This document shows, piece after piece, positions 17,894-25,900 of a DNA stretch of 40,914 nucleotides. Below the pieces are notes generated by a model. That model saw only the letters and a program-made list of their open reading frames with translations. It was not told where the DNA came from and did not search any database. Every line of letters begins with the position of its first letter. The stretch's first letter is position 1. The DNA comes from Acidimicrobiales bacterium. Lineage in GTDB: Bacteria > Actinomycetota > Acidimicrobiia > Acidimicrobiales > SKKL01. Position numbers and translations under genes: made by a program. The stretch spans positions 1 through 40,914 of the forward strand of contig SKKL01000138.1 in NCBI GenBank assembly GCA_007121465.1. The letters are read 5' to 3'.

Positions 17894-18781
17894 ATGCAGG
17901 ACTTCGCGGGACGGGTGGCCGTGGTGACGGGGGCGGCGAGCGGAATCGGGCGTGGCCTGGCCGAACGCTTCGTGGCCGAGCAGATGAGGGTGGTGCTGGC
18001 CGACGTCGAGGCCGGACCCCTCGGGGAGACGGCCACGGCGTTGACCGAAGCGGGCGGTGAGGTCATCGCCGTCGAGACCGACGTCTCCGATCCCGAATCG
18101 GTCGACGAGTTGGCCGCCCGGACCGTCGAGGCGTTCGGACCCCCACAGGTGGTGTGCAACAACGCCGGGGTGTCGGGGCCCTTCGGACCCCTGTGGGAGA
18201 CCACGCCCGAGGACTGGGAGTGGGTGATCGGGGTGAACCTGCTCGGGGTCGTCCACGGGATCCGTTCCTTCGTTCCGCTGATGATCGACTCCGGCCAGGA
18301 CGGGCACGTGGTGAACACCTCGTCGTTGCTCGGGCTGTCCACCGGAGGGGGATCGATCTACGGCGCCACCAAGCACGCCGTGACCCGGCTCAGCGAGGGC
18401 CTCTGGCACGACTTGGCGGCAGCGGGCAGCCCCATCGGTGTCTCGGTACTGTGCCCCGGTCTGATCGCCACCCGGATCGTCTCGGCCGGACGGAACCGGC
18501 CCGCCCACCTCTCCACCACACCCCCGGCAGGCGCCGGCGCCTCGGCCGACCTCGACGCCGCCGAGCGCTTCTTCCTCGATCACGGAATGGCCCCGTCCGA
18601 GGTCGCCGACCTGGTCGTGGCCGGCATCCGGGAGAACCGCTTCTACCTGCTCACCCACCCCGAACAGACCCTCGACACCGTCCGGGCGCGGACCGAGGGG
18701 ATCCTCGCCGGCCAGCCGCCGGCCCCGGAATCGGCAGGCGGTTCCCTCCTCGACCGCATCGCCAAGGGAGCCCGCCCATGA
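17894..18781 (+). CDS. SDR family oxidoreductase
   Basis: VAVVTGAASGIGRGLAERF, NNAGVSG, NTSSLLG, YGATKHAV. Confidence 0.93.
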   Translation: MQDFAGRVAVVTGAASGIGRGLAERFVAEQMRVVLADVEAGPLGETATALTEAGGEVIAVETDVSDPESVDELAARTVEAFGPPQVVCNNAGVSGPFGPLWETTPEDWEWVIGVNLLGVVHGIRSFVPLMIDSGQDGHVVNTSSLLGLSTGGGSIYGATKHAVTRLSEGLWHDLAAAGSPIGVSVLCPGLIATRIVSAGRNRPAHLSTTPPAGAGASADLDAAERFFLDHGMAPSEVADLVVAGIRENRFYLLTHPEQTLDTVRARTEGILAGQPPAPESAGGSLLDRIAKGARP

Positions 18782-20310
18782 CCGTGTTCGACGGTCTCGT
18801 CGCCGAGGCCGACACCGCCGCCGGACGCCTCTCGGGCGAGGTCGACGATGCGCTCGGGCTCTGCATCTTTCGCGGGATCCCCTACGCCGACCCACCGGTG
18901 GGGCCCGCCCGCTTCGGGCCGCCGCCCCCGCTCACCGCGTGGTCCGGAACACGATCGGCGCAGCGATTCGGGCCCGCGGCGATCCAGGCCACTCGGGTTC
19001 CGGGCGGACCACTGGCCGCGGCGTTCGGGGTGCCCGACGGGGAGGAGAGCGAGGACTGCCTCACCCTCAACGTGTGGACCCCGGGGTGCGACGAGGGATC
19101 CCGACCGGTGCTCGTGTGGGTCCACGGTGGGGCGTTCCGGATGGGCAGCAGCTCGGCGCCCGCCTACGACGGTTCGCTCCTCGCCGAGCGGGGGGACGCG
19201 GTGGTCGTCACCCTCAACTACCGCCTGGGGATCCTCGGGTTCTTGGCCTGCGAGGAGCTCGGCACGGCCAACGCGGGACTCGCCGACCAGATCGCCGCTC
19301 TCGAATGGGTGCAGCGGGAGATCCGAGCGTTCGGCGGCGACCCCGAGCGGGTCACGGTCCTCGGGGAGTCGGCCGGGGCCAAGAGCATCGAATGCCTCCT
19401 CGCCGCGCCATCGGCCCGGGGACTGTTCCACGGCGCCATCCTCCAGAGCACCTACGACACCCCGATGGAGCCCGAGGACGGGTACGACCATGCCCGTCGC
19501 CTCGCCGCTCACCTCGGCTTCGGACCCGACGAGATGCACCGCCTGAAGGAGGTGCCCGCCGAGCGCCTGATGGCCGCCGACGCCGAGGTGGTCGCCGCGG
19601 CGGGACCCCCGCAGATCGGCTCGGGCGGTAGTGGTCCGGTCATCGACGGACAGCTCCTCCCCACCTCACCGGTGCACGCGATCCGCCAGGGGGCAGCCGT
19701 ATCGGTTCCGACCATCATCGGGACGACCCTCGACGAGGCCCGCCTGTTCGCGGCGCTCGACCCGAGCGGTTCGGGACTCGACGAGGCGGCCGCGTCCCGG
19801 CGTCTCCTCGAGCTGCTCGACGCACACCCCGACGACAACGCACTCGCTGAGCAAGCGGCCGAGGCCTATCGGGCCGAGCGAGAGGCGCGTGGACGCGACA
19901 CCTCGCCCGACGACCTCGTCGTCGATGCGATGACCGACCGGATGTTCCGCCAGCACTCGATCCGCCTGGCCGAGGCGTTGTCCGGGCATTCGACCGACAC
20001 CTGGATGTACCTCTTCACCTGGGAGTCGCCGGCTGCCGGGGGGCGCCTCGGCGCCTGCCACGCCATCGACATCGCCTTCGCGTTCGGAACCGCGTCGGCC
20101 ATGGGCGAACTCGTCGGCGACGGCACCGAGGGCCTCACCGAGACCGTGCAGGACCTCTGGCTCACCCTCGCCCACGACGGGGCTCCCTCGAGTCCCACCA
20201 TCGGCGAATGGCCGCCGTACCAAACCACGGGGCGCGCCACCCTGGAGCTCGGGGAATCCCCCACCGTGCTCGACGCTCCCGCCGACGCAGTGAGGATGAT
20301 CTGGCAATGA
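18778..20310 (+). CDS. Type-B carboxylesterase
   Basis: FRGIPYADPPVGPARF, EDCLTLNVWTP, VLGESAGAKSI (GESAG nucleophile elbow), CHAIDIAF. ATG overlaps SDR stop (ATGA). Confidence 0.95.
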   Translation: MTVFDGLVAEADTAAGRLSGEVDDALGLCIFRGIPYADPPVGPARFGPPPPLTAWSGTRSAQRFGPAAIQATRVPGGPLAAAFGVPDGEESEDCLTLNVWTPGCDEGSRPVLVWVHGGAFRMGSSSAPAYDGSLLAERGDAVVVTLNYRLGILGFLACEELGTANAGLADQIAALEWVQREIRAFGGDPERVTVLGESAGAKSIECLLAAPSARGLFHGAILQSTYDTPMEPEDGYDHARRLAAHLGFGPDEMHRLKEVPAERLMAADAEVVAAAGPPQIGSGGSGPVIDGQLLPTSPVHAIRQGAAVSVPTIIGTTLDEARLFAALDPSGSGLDEAAASRRLLELLDAHPDDNALAEQAAEAYRAEREARGRDTSPDDLVVDAMTDRMFRQHSIRLAEALSGHSTDTWMYLFTWESPAAGGRLGACHAIDIAFAFGTASAMGELVGDGTEGLTETVQDLWLTLAHDGAPSSPTIGEWPPYQTTGRATLELGESPTVLDAPADAVRMIWQ

Positions 20311-21107
20311 GCAACGACGACCGACAGGTCACCATCGAATCCGACGTCGTCTTCGGAACCGGTGGCGGCCGCGAGCTCCGCTGCGACATCTACACCCCTC
20401 CCGGTCTCGTCGAGGCCGCCCCTGCGGTGATCCTCGTGCACGGGGGCGGATGGCAGTCGGGGGACCGCACCCAACTCCGCGGCTACGGGATCCTCCTCGG
20501 TCGACTGGGCTATGTGTGCGTCGCCCCCGAGTACCGGTTGACCCCCGAGTCACCCTGGCCAGCACAGATCCACGACGTGAAGGCCGCCATCCGATGGGTC
20601 CGGGCCCAGTCCGATCGCCTGGGCATCGACCCCGACCGCATCGCCCTGGAAGGCAACTCGGCCGGAGCCCACCTGGCCCTCCTCGCCGCGACCACTCCGG
20701 GCGACGACCGCTTCGAAGGCGACGGAGGCAGCCCTGGGGTCGACACCTCGGTTCGGGCGGTGATGGCGGTCTACCCCCCGACCACGTTCAGCCACGGCCC
20801 CCGCACTCCGGGAGCGGTGCCTCTCGCCGCCCTGACCGACAGCGGCGACGACGAGACCGCCCACGCCGCGAGTCCGCTCTCCTATGTCAGTCCGCACCAT
20901 CCGCCGACGCTGCTCATCCACGGGACCGCCGACACGACCGTGCCACCGAAGGCCAGCCTGCTGCTGTACCAAGCCCTCGTCGAGGCGGGTGTTCCGGTGG
21001 ATCTCCACTTCTACGCCGAACAGCCCCACGCCTTCGACGCGCTCCCGGCCTTCGGACGTCAGTGCGCGGCCGAGATGGGTCTGTTCCTCTCCCGATACCT
21101 CGCCTGA
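20307..21107 (+). CDS. α/β-hydrolase (HSL-like esterase/lipase)
   Basis: VILVHGGGWQSGD, LEGNSAGAHLALL, LIHGTADTTVP, EQPHAFDALP. ATGA overlap with upstream esterase. Confidence 0.92.
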   Translation: MSNDDRQVTIESDVVFGTGGGRELRCDIYTPPGLVEAAPAVILVHGGGWQSGDRTQLRGYGILLGRLGYVCVAPEYRLTPESPWPAQIHDVKAAIRWVRAQSDRLGIDPDRIALEGNSAGAHLALLAATTPGDDRFEGDGGSPGVDTSVRAVMAVYPPTTFSHGPRTPGAVPLAALTDSGDDETAHAASPLSYVSPHHPPTLLIHGTADTTVPPKASLLLYQALVEAGVPVDLHFYAEQPHAFDALPAFGRQCAAEMGLFLSRYLA

Positions 21108-21180
21108 TCGCGCCCCACCCACCGGAGCGCGAACCCACCGGTGGGCGACGGTTTCGCTACTGGCCCGGCATGCTGGAGGA

Positions 21181-22029
21181 GTGACCGGATCCTCGTTCCT
21201 CTCCGAGCGCCAGGTTCGCTGCGCGCTCGGTTTTCGTGCCCTGGAGCCCTCGACACTGGCGCTGGTCGTCGCGGTGGCATCGAGCTACCAACGACAGGGC
21301 GAGCGACTGGTGGTGACCGACGACAACGGCGCCCACCGTCCCATCGAGGAGCTCGTCGGCGTCGACGGCACTCGCACCCACATCGTGCGCCTCGAGCCGG
21401 GACCATTCCACGTCGCCTACGAGGCGACCGTGCCCGCGGGCCCGTCGGGTGCCACCCACAGCGACGACCCGCGTTCGAACCCCGCCGATGAAGCGACCCT
21501 CGTCGCACTGCGCCAGAGCAGGTACTGCCCCTCGGACCGGGTGGAGGGCTTCGCCCGGTCGATCGGTGAGCTCGACCGACCCCTGTCGGAGACCGCCCAC
21601 CTCCTCGCCGACTGGGTGTTCGAGCACTTGGCCTACGAGCCGGGCTGGTCGGGGCCGGCCGACGGTGCCCTCGAGACCCTCAGCAGCCTGCGGGGGGTGT
21701 GTCGCGACTTCGCCCACCTCACCATCTCGATGTGTCGCGCCCGAGGCATCCCCGCGCGAATGGTGTCGGCGTACGCCCCGGGTCTGACCCCCATGGACTT
21801 CCACGCCGTGGTCGAGGTCCGCACCGAGAACGGGTGGGAGATCCTCGACCCCTCCCGGCTCGCTCCCCGCTCCTCGCTGGTCCGCATCGCCATCGGACGC
21901 GATGCCGCCGACACCGCCTTCGCCACGACCTTGTGGGGCGACGTGGCGCTCGACAGCGCCGAGGTCGTCGCCGTCATCGATGGCGATCTACCCGCCGACG
22001 ACCACGTGACGCCGGTCCACCTGCACTGA
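21181..22029 (+). CDS. Transglutaminase-like superfamily protein
   Basis: LRGVCRDFAHLTISMCRARGIPARMVSAYAPG, DFHAVVEVRTENGWEILDPSR: Cys-His-Asp triad. GTG start after SD ggagga. Confidence 0.9.
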   Translation: MTGSSFLSERQVRCALGFRALEPSTLALVVAVASSYQRQGERLVVTDDNGAHRPIEELVGVDGTRTHIVRLEPGPFHVAYEATVPAGPSGATHSDDPRSNPADEATLVALRQSRYCPSDRVEGFARSIGELDRPLSETAHLLADWVFEHLAYEPGWSGPADGALETLSSLRGVCRDFAHLTISMCRARGIPARMVSAYAPGLTPMDFHAVVEVRTENGWEILDPSRLAPRSSLVRIAIGRDAADTAFATTLWGDVALDSAEVVAVIDGDLPADDHVTPVHLH

Positions 22030-22057
22030 TTCTGGCGGCGAGCTCTTCCCGTCCCGG

Positions 22058-23110
22058 TCAGCCCACCGGGTCGGGATCGGCCAGGGAGTGGAACTCCTCG
22101 AGGATGTCGTGGCCATCGGGTCGCGTCCCGCACCAGTGCTCGACCTCGGCGAGCACACCGGCGCGGTTGGATGCACGGTTCGGCCCGAGCGACTGAGCGA
22201 GGGCGGCGTCCCACAGCCGGGAGATCATCTCGGTGCCGGGGTAGGTGCGCCCGGACTCACCCCGCCAGGCGCGGTCCCGCATCTCGGTGAGCGCCACCTG
22301 GAGATAGCCCACGTGTGGGGTCTCGTCGGCTCGGATGTAGGTCACGAGGCGTCCGGCTCCGCCGTCGCCGGCCACCAGGTCGGGGTCGGACAGCCACTGC
22401 TCGGCCCAGGCGAAGGTGTGGAACGCCGAGATCTCGATCAGCAGCACACGAATCATCAGACCGGCGATCTGCTCGATCTCGAGCGGGATGTCGTCGGGGA
22501 GCAACCGGGCGGGAGCCGCCTGGCCACCGCCGGTGGCAGCACCGAACCCGAGACGGGCCAGCATGGCGTCGATGTCGACCTCGGCGCTGCGTCCCTCGAA
22601 CGCGACGTCGCGAGCGGCGAACCACATGTCGCGGTGACCGGCCTCGACCTCCCATCCCGCCTCGTCGCGTCCGTGGGCCTCGAACAGACCCGAACCGAGG
22701 TGGGCGATGGCCGTGCCGTCGACGGAGTCGTCGAAGAACCGCTGGACGTCGGTCGGGGACAGGAGCCGGATGTTGGCCCCATAACCCTCGACCGTGCCGA
22801 TGCGGGTGAGCGTGGCGATGAGCGGTTCGGGCACCCCGTGGGCGATGAGGTGCCGCGCCTGGGCGACGTTGGGCATGTGGGGTGGCCAGGTGTCGAGCGG
22901 CACGTCGAGCAGCTCGGTGCCGAAGTGCTCGTGGTGCTGTTCGCGCCAGGCCTCGATGGCCGGGACCCGGTGGAGGGTGCGAGGCGAGACATAGGTGCCG
23001 TCGTCGCGGAATCCGCCGTGACAGCGAACGCCTCCCACGACGAGCGGCTCGGCCACCTCGTCGTCAGCCAAGAGCTCCTCGGCGCTGTAGTGGATCTGCG
23101 CGGTGGTCAT
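22058..23110 (-). CDS. Uncharacterised protein, possible ferritin-like diiron fold
   Basis: 350 aa starting MTTAQIHYSAEELL. Ordered motifs LFEAHG, EAGH (ExxH), IEISAFH, ETPH (ExxH). Confidence 0.65.
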   Translation of the reverse strand: MTTAQIHYSAEELLADDEVAEPLVVGGVRCHGGFRDDGTYVSPRTLHRVPAIEAWREQHHEHFGTELLDVPLDTWPPHMPNVAQARHLIAHGVPEPLIATLTRIGTVEGYGANIRLLSPTDVQRFFDDSVDGTAIAHLGSGLFEAHGRDEAGWEVEAGHRDMWFAARDVAFEGRSAEVDIDAMLARLGFGAATGGGQAAPARLLPDDIPLEIEQIAGLMIRVLLIEISAFHTFAWAEQWLSDPDLVAGDGGAGRLVTYIRADETPHVGYLQVALTEMRDRAWRGESGRTYPGTEMISRLWDAALAQSLGPNRASNRAGVLAEVEHWCGTRPDGHDILEEFHSLADPDPVG

Positions 23111-23143
23111 CGGTCCCCTCTCCCGGTCCCCATCGGGTTCTCC

Positions 23144-23179
23144 CCCGTGAGTCCCCCACTGTAAACTCACGGGTTTACA
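23144..23179. promoter_or_regulatory. Overlapping palindromes in the divergent promoter; candidate TetR operator
   Basis: TGTAAAC-tcacgg-GTTTACA (23160-23179), plus CCCGTGAGT (23144-23152)/ACTCACGGG (23165-23173). Confidence 0.7.
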
Positions 23180-23208
23180 CCGGCAAGGGCTCTCGACGGG
23201 GAGGTTCG

Positions 23209-23826
23209 GTGAGCTCGCTCGACCACACGACCATCGAGGGACCGGACGAGGCGACCTCGCCACGTCGGCTGCTGTCGCGCGACGAACGTCGGGCGGCGAT
23301 CATCGACTGCGCCGCCGCCGCGTTCGTACGGGCCGGCTACACCGGCACCTCGATGGACGACGTGGCCCGGGCCTCGGGGGTCACCAAGCTCATCATCTAC
23401 CGCAACTTCGACTCGAAGGAGGCGGTCTACCGGGGTGTGCTCGAGGCCGTGTCGGGACGCCTCGCCGAGGTGTTCGCCGGCGAGATCGAGGCGGGACGCC
23501 GACCCGCGGGAGCGCGGGCGCTGCTCACCGTGGCCCGCGAAGACCCCGACGCCTTCGTGCTCCTCTGGCGTCACGCCGTGCGCGAACCGCGCTTCGCCGC
23601 CTACGCCGAGGAGTTCCGCGGGGCAGCAACGGCGATCACGCGCGAGCTCATCGACGACCAGGTGCAACCCGAGCTTCTCGATTGGGCGGCCCAGACCCTC
23701 GTCGATTGGAACGTCCAGGCCGTGCTGGCCTGGCTCACCCACGGTTCTCCCGAGGGAGACGAGGAGTTCATCGAACGGGCCCGGCGCACCGTGCGAGCCA
23801 TGTTGAGCGCTTGGGCCGAGTTCTGA
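23209..23826 (+). CDS. TetR/AcrR family transcriptional regulator
   Basis: RRAAIIDCAAAAFVRAGYTGTSMDDVARASGVTKLIIYRNFDSKEAVYRGVLEAV. Start taken as GTG 23209. Confidence 0.93.
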   Translation: MSSLDHTTIEGPDEATSPRRLLSRDERRAAIIDCAAAAFVRAGYTGTSMDDVARASGVTKLIIYRNFDSKEAVYRGVLEAVSGRLAEVFAGEIEAGRRPAGARALLTVAREDPDAFVLLWRHAVREPRFAAYAEEFRGAATAITRELIDDQVQPELLDWAAQTLVDWNVQAVLAWLTHGSPEGDEEFIERARRTVRAMLSAWAEF

Positions 23827-23837
23827 TCCGGGCCTGA

Positions 23838-23856
23838 GTTCCCGCCGGGCGGGAAC
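23838..23856 (+). terminator. Hairpin after TetR gene
   Basis: GTTCCCGC-CGG-GCGGGAAC, exact 8-bp stem; 11 nt after the stop codon. Confidence 0.6.
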
Positions 23857-23929
23857 CGGTCAGGGTGGGCCCGGCCACTCGGGTGCTCGATGGCACGATC
23901 CGAATGGCAGGCGGCCGGAGGCTGCCCTA

Positions 23930-23944
23930 CCGTACGGCGTACGG
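23930..23944. promoter_or_regulatory. Palindrome upstream of BVMO gene (candidate operator)
   Basis: CCGTAC-GGC-GTACGG. Confidence 0.4.
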
Positions 23945-23970
23945 GGACCACAGGGGAGGACGATTCAGCC

Positions 23971-25893
23971 ATGGCTGACTTCACGAGCGATCTGCTCCAC
24001 GCCGACGACGAGACGATCGTCGCTGCGGTCGAGGCCGCCGAGATACCGGCCCTGTTGCCGGCGCTTGCCGCCATCACCGGGGACCACTCGCTGATCCCGG
24101 ACCACCTGCAGCCGTCGGCGACGGGCCTGATGGACCCCACCGGCGGACTCTCCCCGGATCAGCAGGCCGACGCCCGACGCCTGGCGACCGACGCCCTCAC
24201 GCGCCTGCGCGACGAGGCGACGGTCCCCGAGCCCGAGGTCGACATCGACACCCTGCGGACCCTCCTCGAGTTCGCCTCCGGGGGAGCGAACGTCGACGAC
24301 TACCTCGAGTTGCTCCGCGAGGAGCTCAACCTCGGCGAGGACCTGCGAACCCCCGACTGGACCAAGGACCAGATCGCTCCGGACCGGCCGTTCCGCGTCG
24401 CCATCATCGGCGCCGGCATGTCGGGGCTCGTCGCTGCCTTCCGTCTGCACCAGGCCGGCATCGAGGTGGTCGTCCTCGAGAAGAACGACGACGTGGGCGG
24501 CACCTGGTACGAGAACCGCTATCCCGGTTGCCGGGTCGACGTCTCCAACCTCTTCTACTCGTACTCCTTCGCCCAGCGCGACGACTGGCCCGAGCACTAC
24601 TCCTCCCAGTCCGTGCTCCTCGACTACTTCCGCCAGGTCGCCGAGGACACGGGAGTTCGCGATCTCATCCGGTTCGAGACCGAGGTGTCGTCGATGTCCT
24701 TCGACGACGACACCGCCATCTGGACCCTCGACGTCGTGGGGCCCGGCGGGGTCGAGGAGCGCGTCGAGGCCAACGCAGTGATCTCCGCGGTCGGTCAGCT
24801 CAACCGGCCCCAGCTCCCCGACATCCCCGGGGTCGAACGGTTCACCGGTCCAGCCTTCCACTCGGCGCGCTGGGACCACGACGTGGACCTCGCCGACAAG
24901 CGGGTGGCGGTCATCGGCACCGGCGCCAGCGCCGCCCAGTTCATCCCGCGCGTGGCCGAGGCGGCCGGGCACCTCACCGTGTTCCAGCGGACCCCCGCCT
25001 GGTTCATCCCCTCGCCTCAGTACACCGACTCCATCTCTCCCGAGGTGATGTGGCTGCGCCGGAACATCCCGGGCTACGCCAACTGGAACCGCTTCTGGGT
25101 GTTCTGGCGCAACGTGGAGGGGATGCTGCCGGCCGCCCGGGTCGATCCCGACTGGGATGGCGAGGGCCGCTCGGTCAGCGAGACCAACGAACTGATGCGC
25201 ACACTGCTCACCGGGTACATCGAGAGTCAGTTCGCCGAACGACCCGACCTGCTCAAGTCCGCCGTTCCCGACTACCCGCCCTTCGCCAAGCGGTTCATCC
25301 TCGACGACGGGGCATGGGCCGGAGCGCTCACCCGAGACGACGTGCGCCTCGTCACCCAGCCCATCGCCGAGATCACCGAGGCGGGGGTGTGCACCACCGA
25401 CGACGAGCTGCACGAGGCCGACGTGATCATCTACGGCACCGGGTTCGCCGCCTCGGACTTCCTCACCCCCATGAAGGTCACCGGACGCGGCGGCGTCGAC
25501 CTGCACGAACGGTGGGGTGGCGACGCCCGCGCCTACCTCGGCATCACCATGCCGGAGTTCCCCAACTTCTTCATGCTCTATGGCCCCAACACCAACATCG
25601 TGGCCAACGGCAGCATCATCTACTTCTCCGAGTGCGAGGTGCACTACATCCTCGGCTGCCTGCACGAGATGCTCTCCCACGATCTTGCCGCCATCGAACC
25701 CACCGTCGATGCCCACGACACCTACAACGCCGAGGTCGACGCCCAGAACCTGCGCATGGCGTGGGGCGTGTCCGACGTGAGCAGCTGGTACAAGAACGCG
25801 ACCGGCCGCACCGCCCAGAACTGGCCGTTCACGTTGCTCGACTTCTGGCAGCGCACCCGCCGCCCCGACCTCGAGCACTACGAGGTTCGCTGA
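23971..25893 (+). CDS. FAD-dependent Baeyer-Villiger-type monooxygenase with ~130-aa N-terminal extension
   Basis: VAIIGAGMSGLVAAFRL, GGTWYENRYPGCRVD, fingerprint FTGPAFHSARWD (FxGxxxHxxxWD), VIGTGASAAQFIP. The extension resembles the hydroxyacetophenone-monooxygenase-type layout. Confidence 0.92.
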   Translation: MADFTSDLLHADDETIVAAVEAAEIPALLPALAAITGDHSLIPDHLQPSATGLMDPTGGLSPDQQADARRLATDALTRLRDEATVPEPEVDIDTLRTLLEFASGGANVDDYLELLREELNLGEDLRTPDWTKDQIAPDRPFRVAIIGAGMSGLVAAFRLHQAGIEVVVLEKNDDVGGTWYENRYPGCRVDVSNLFYSYSFAQRDDWPEHYSSQSVLLDYFRQVAEDTGVRDLIRFETEVSSMSFDDDTAIWTLDVVGPGGVEERVEANAVISAVGQLNRPQLPDIPGVERFTGPAFHSARWDHDVDLADKRVAVIGTGASAAQFIPRVAEAAGHLTVFQRTPAWFIPSPQYTDSISPEVMWLRRNIPGYANWNRFWVFWRNVEGMLPAARVDPDWDGEGRSVSETNELMRTLLTGYIESQFAERPDLLKSAVPDYPPFAKRFILDDGAWAGALTRDDVRLVTQPIAEITEAGVCTTDDELHEADVIIYGTGFAASDFLTPMKVTGRGGVDLHERWGGDARAYLGITMPEFPNFFMLYGPNTNIVANGSIIYFSECEVHYILGCLHEMLSHDLAAIEPTVDAHDTYNAEVDAQNLRMAWGVSDVSSWYKNATGRTAQNWPFTLLDFWQRTRRPDLEHYEVR

Positions 25894-25900
25894 GGTTCCC

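Noticed and set aside
23965-25878. 637-aa minus-strand ORF opposite the first BVMO
   Set aside because: Antisense shadow frame; no domain motif.
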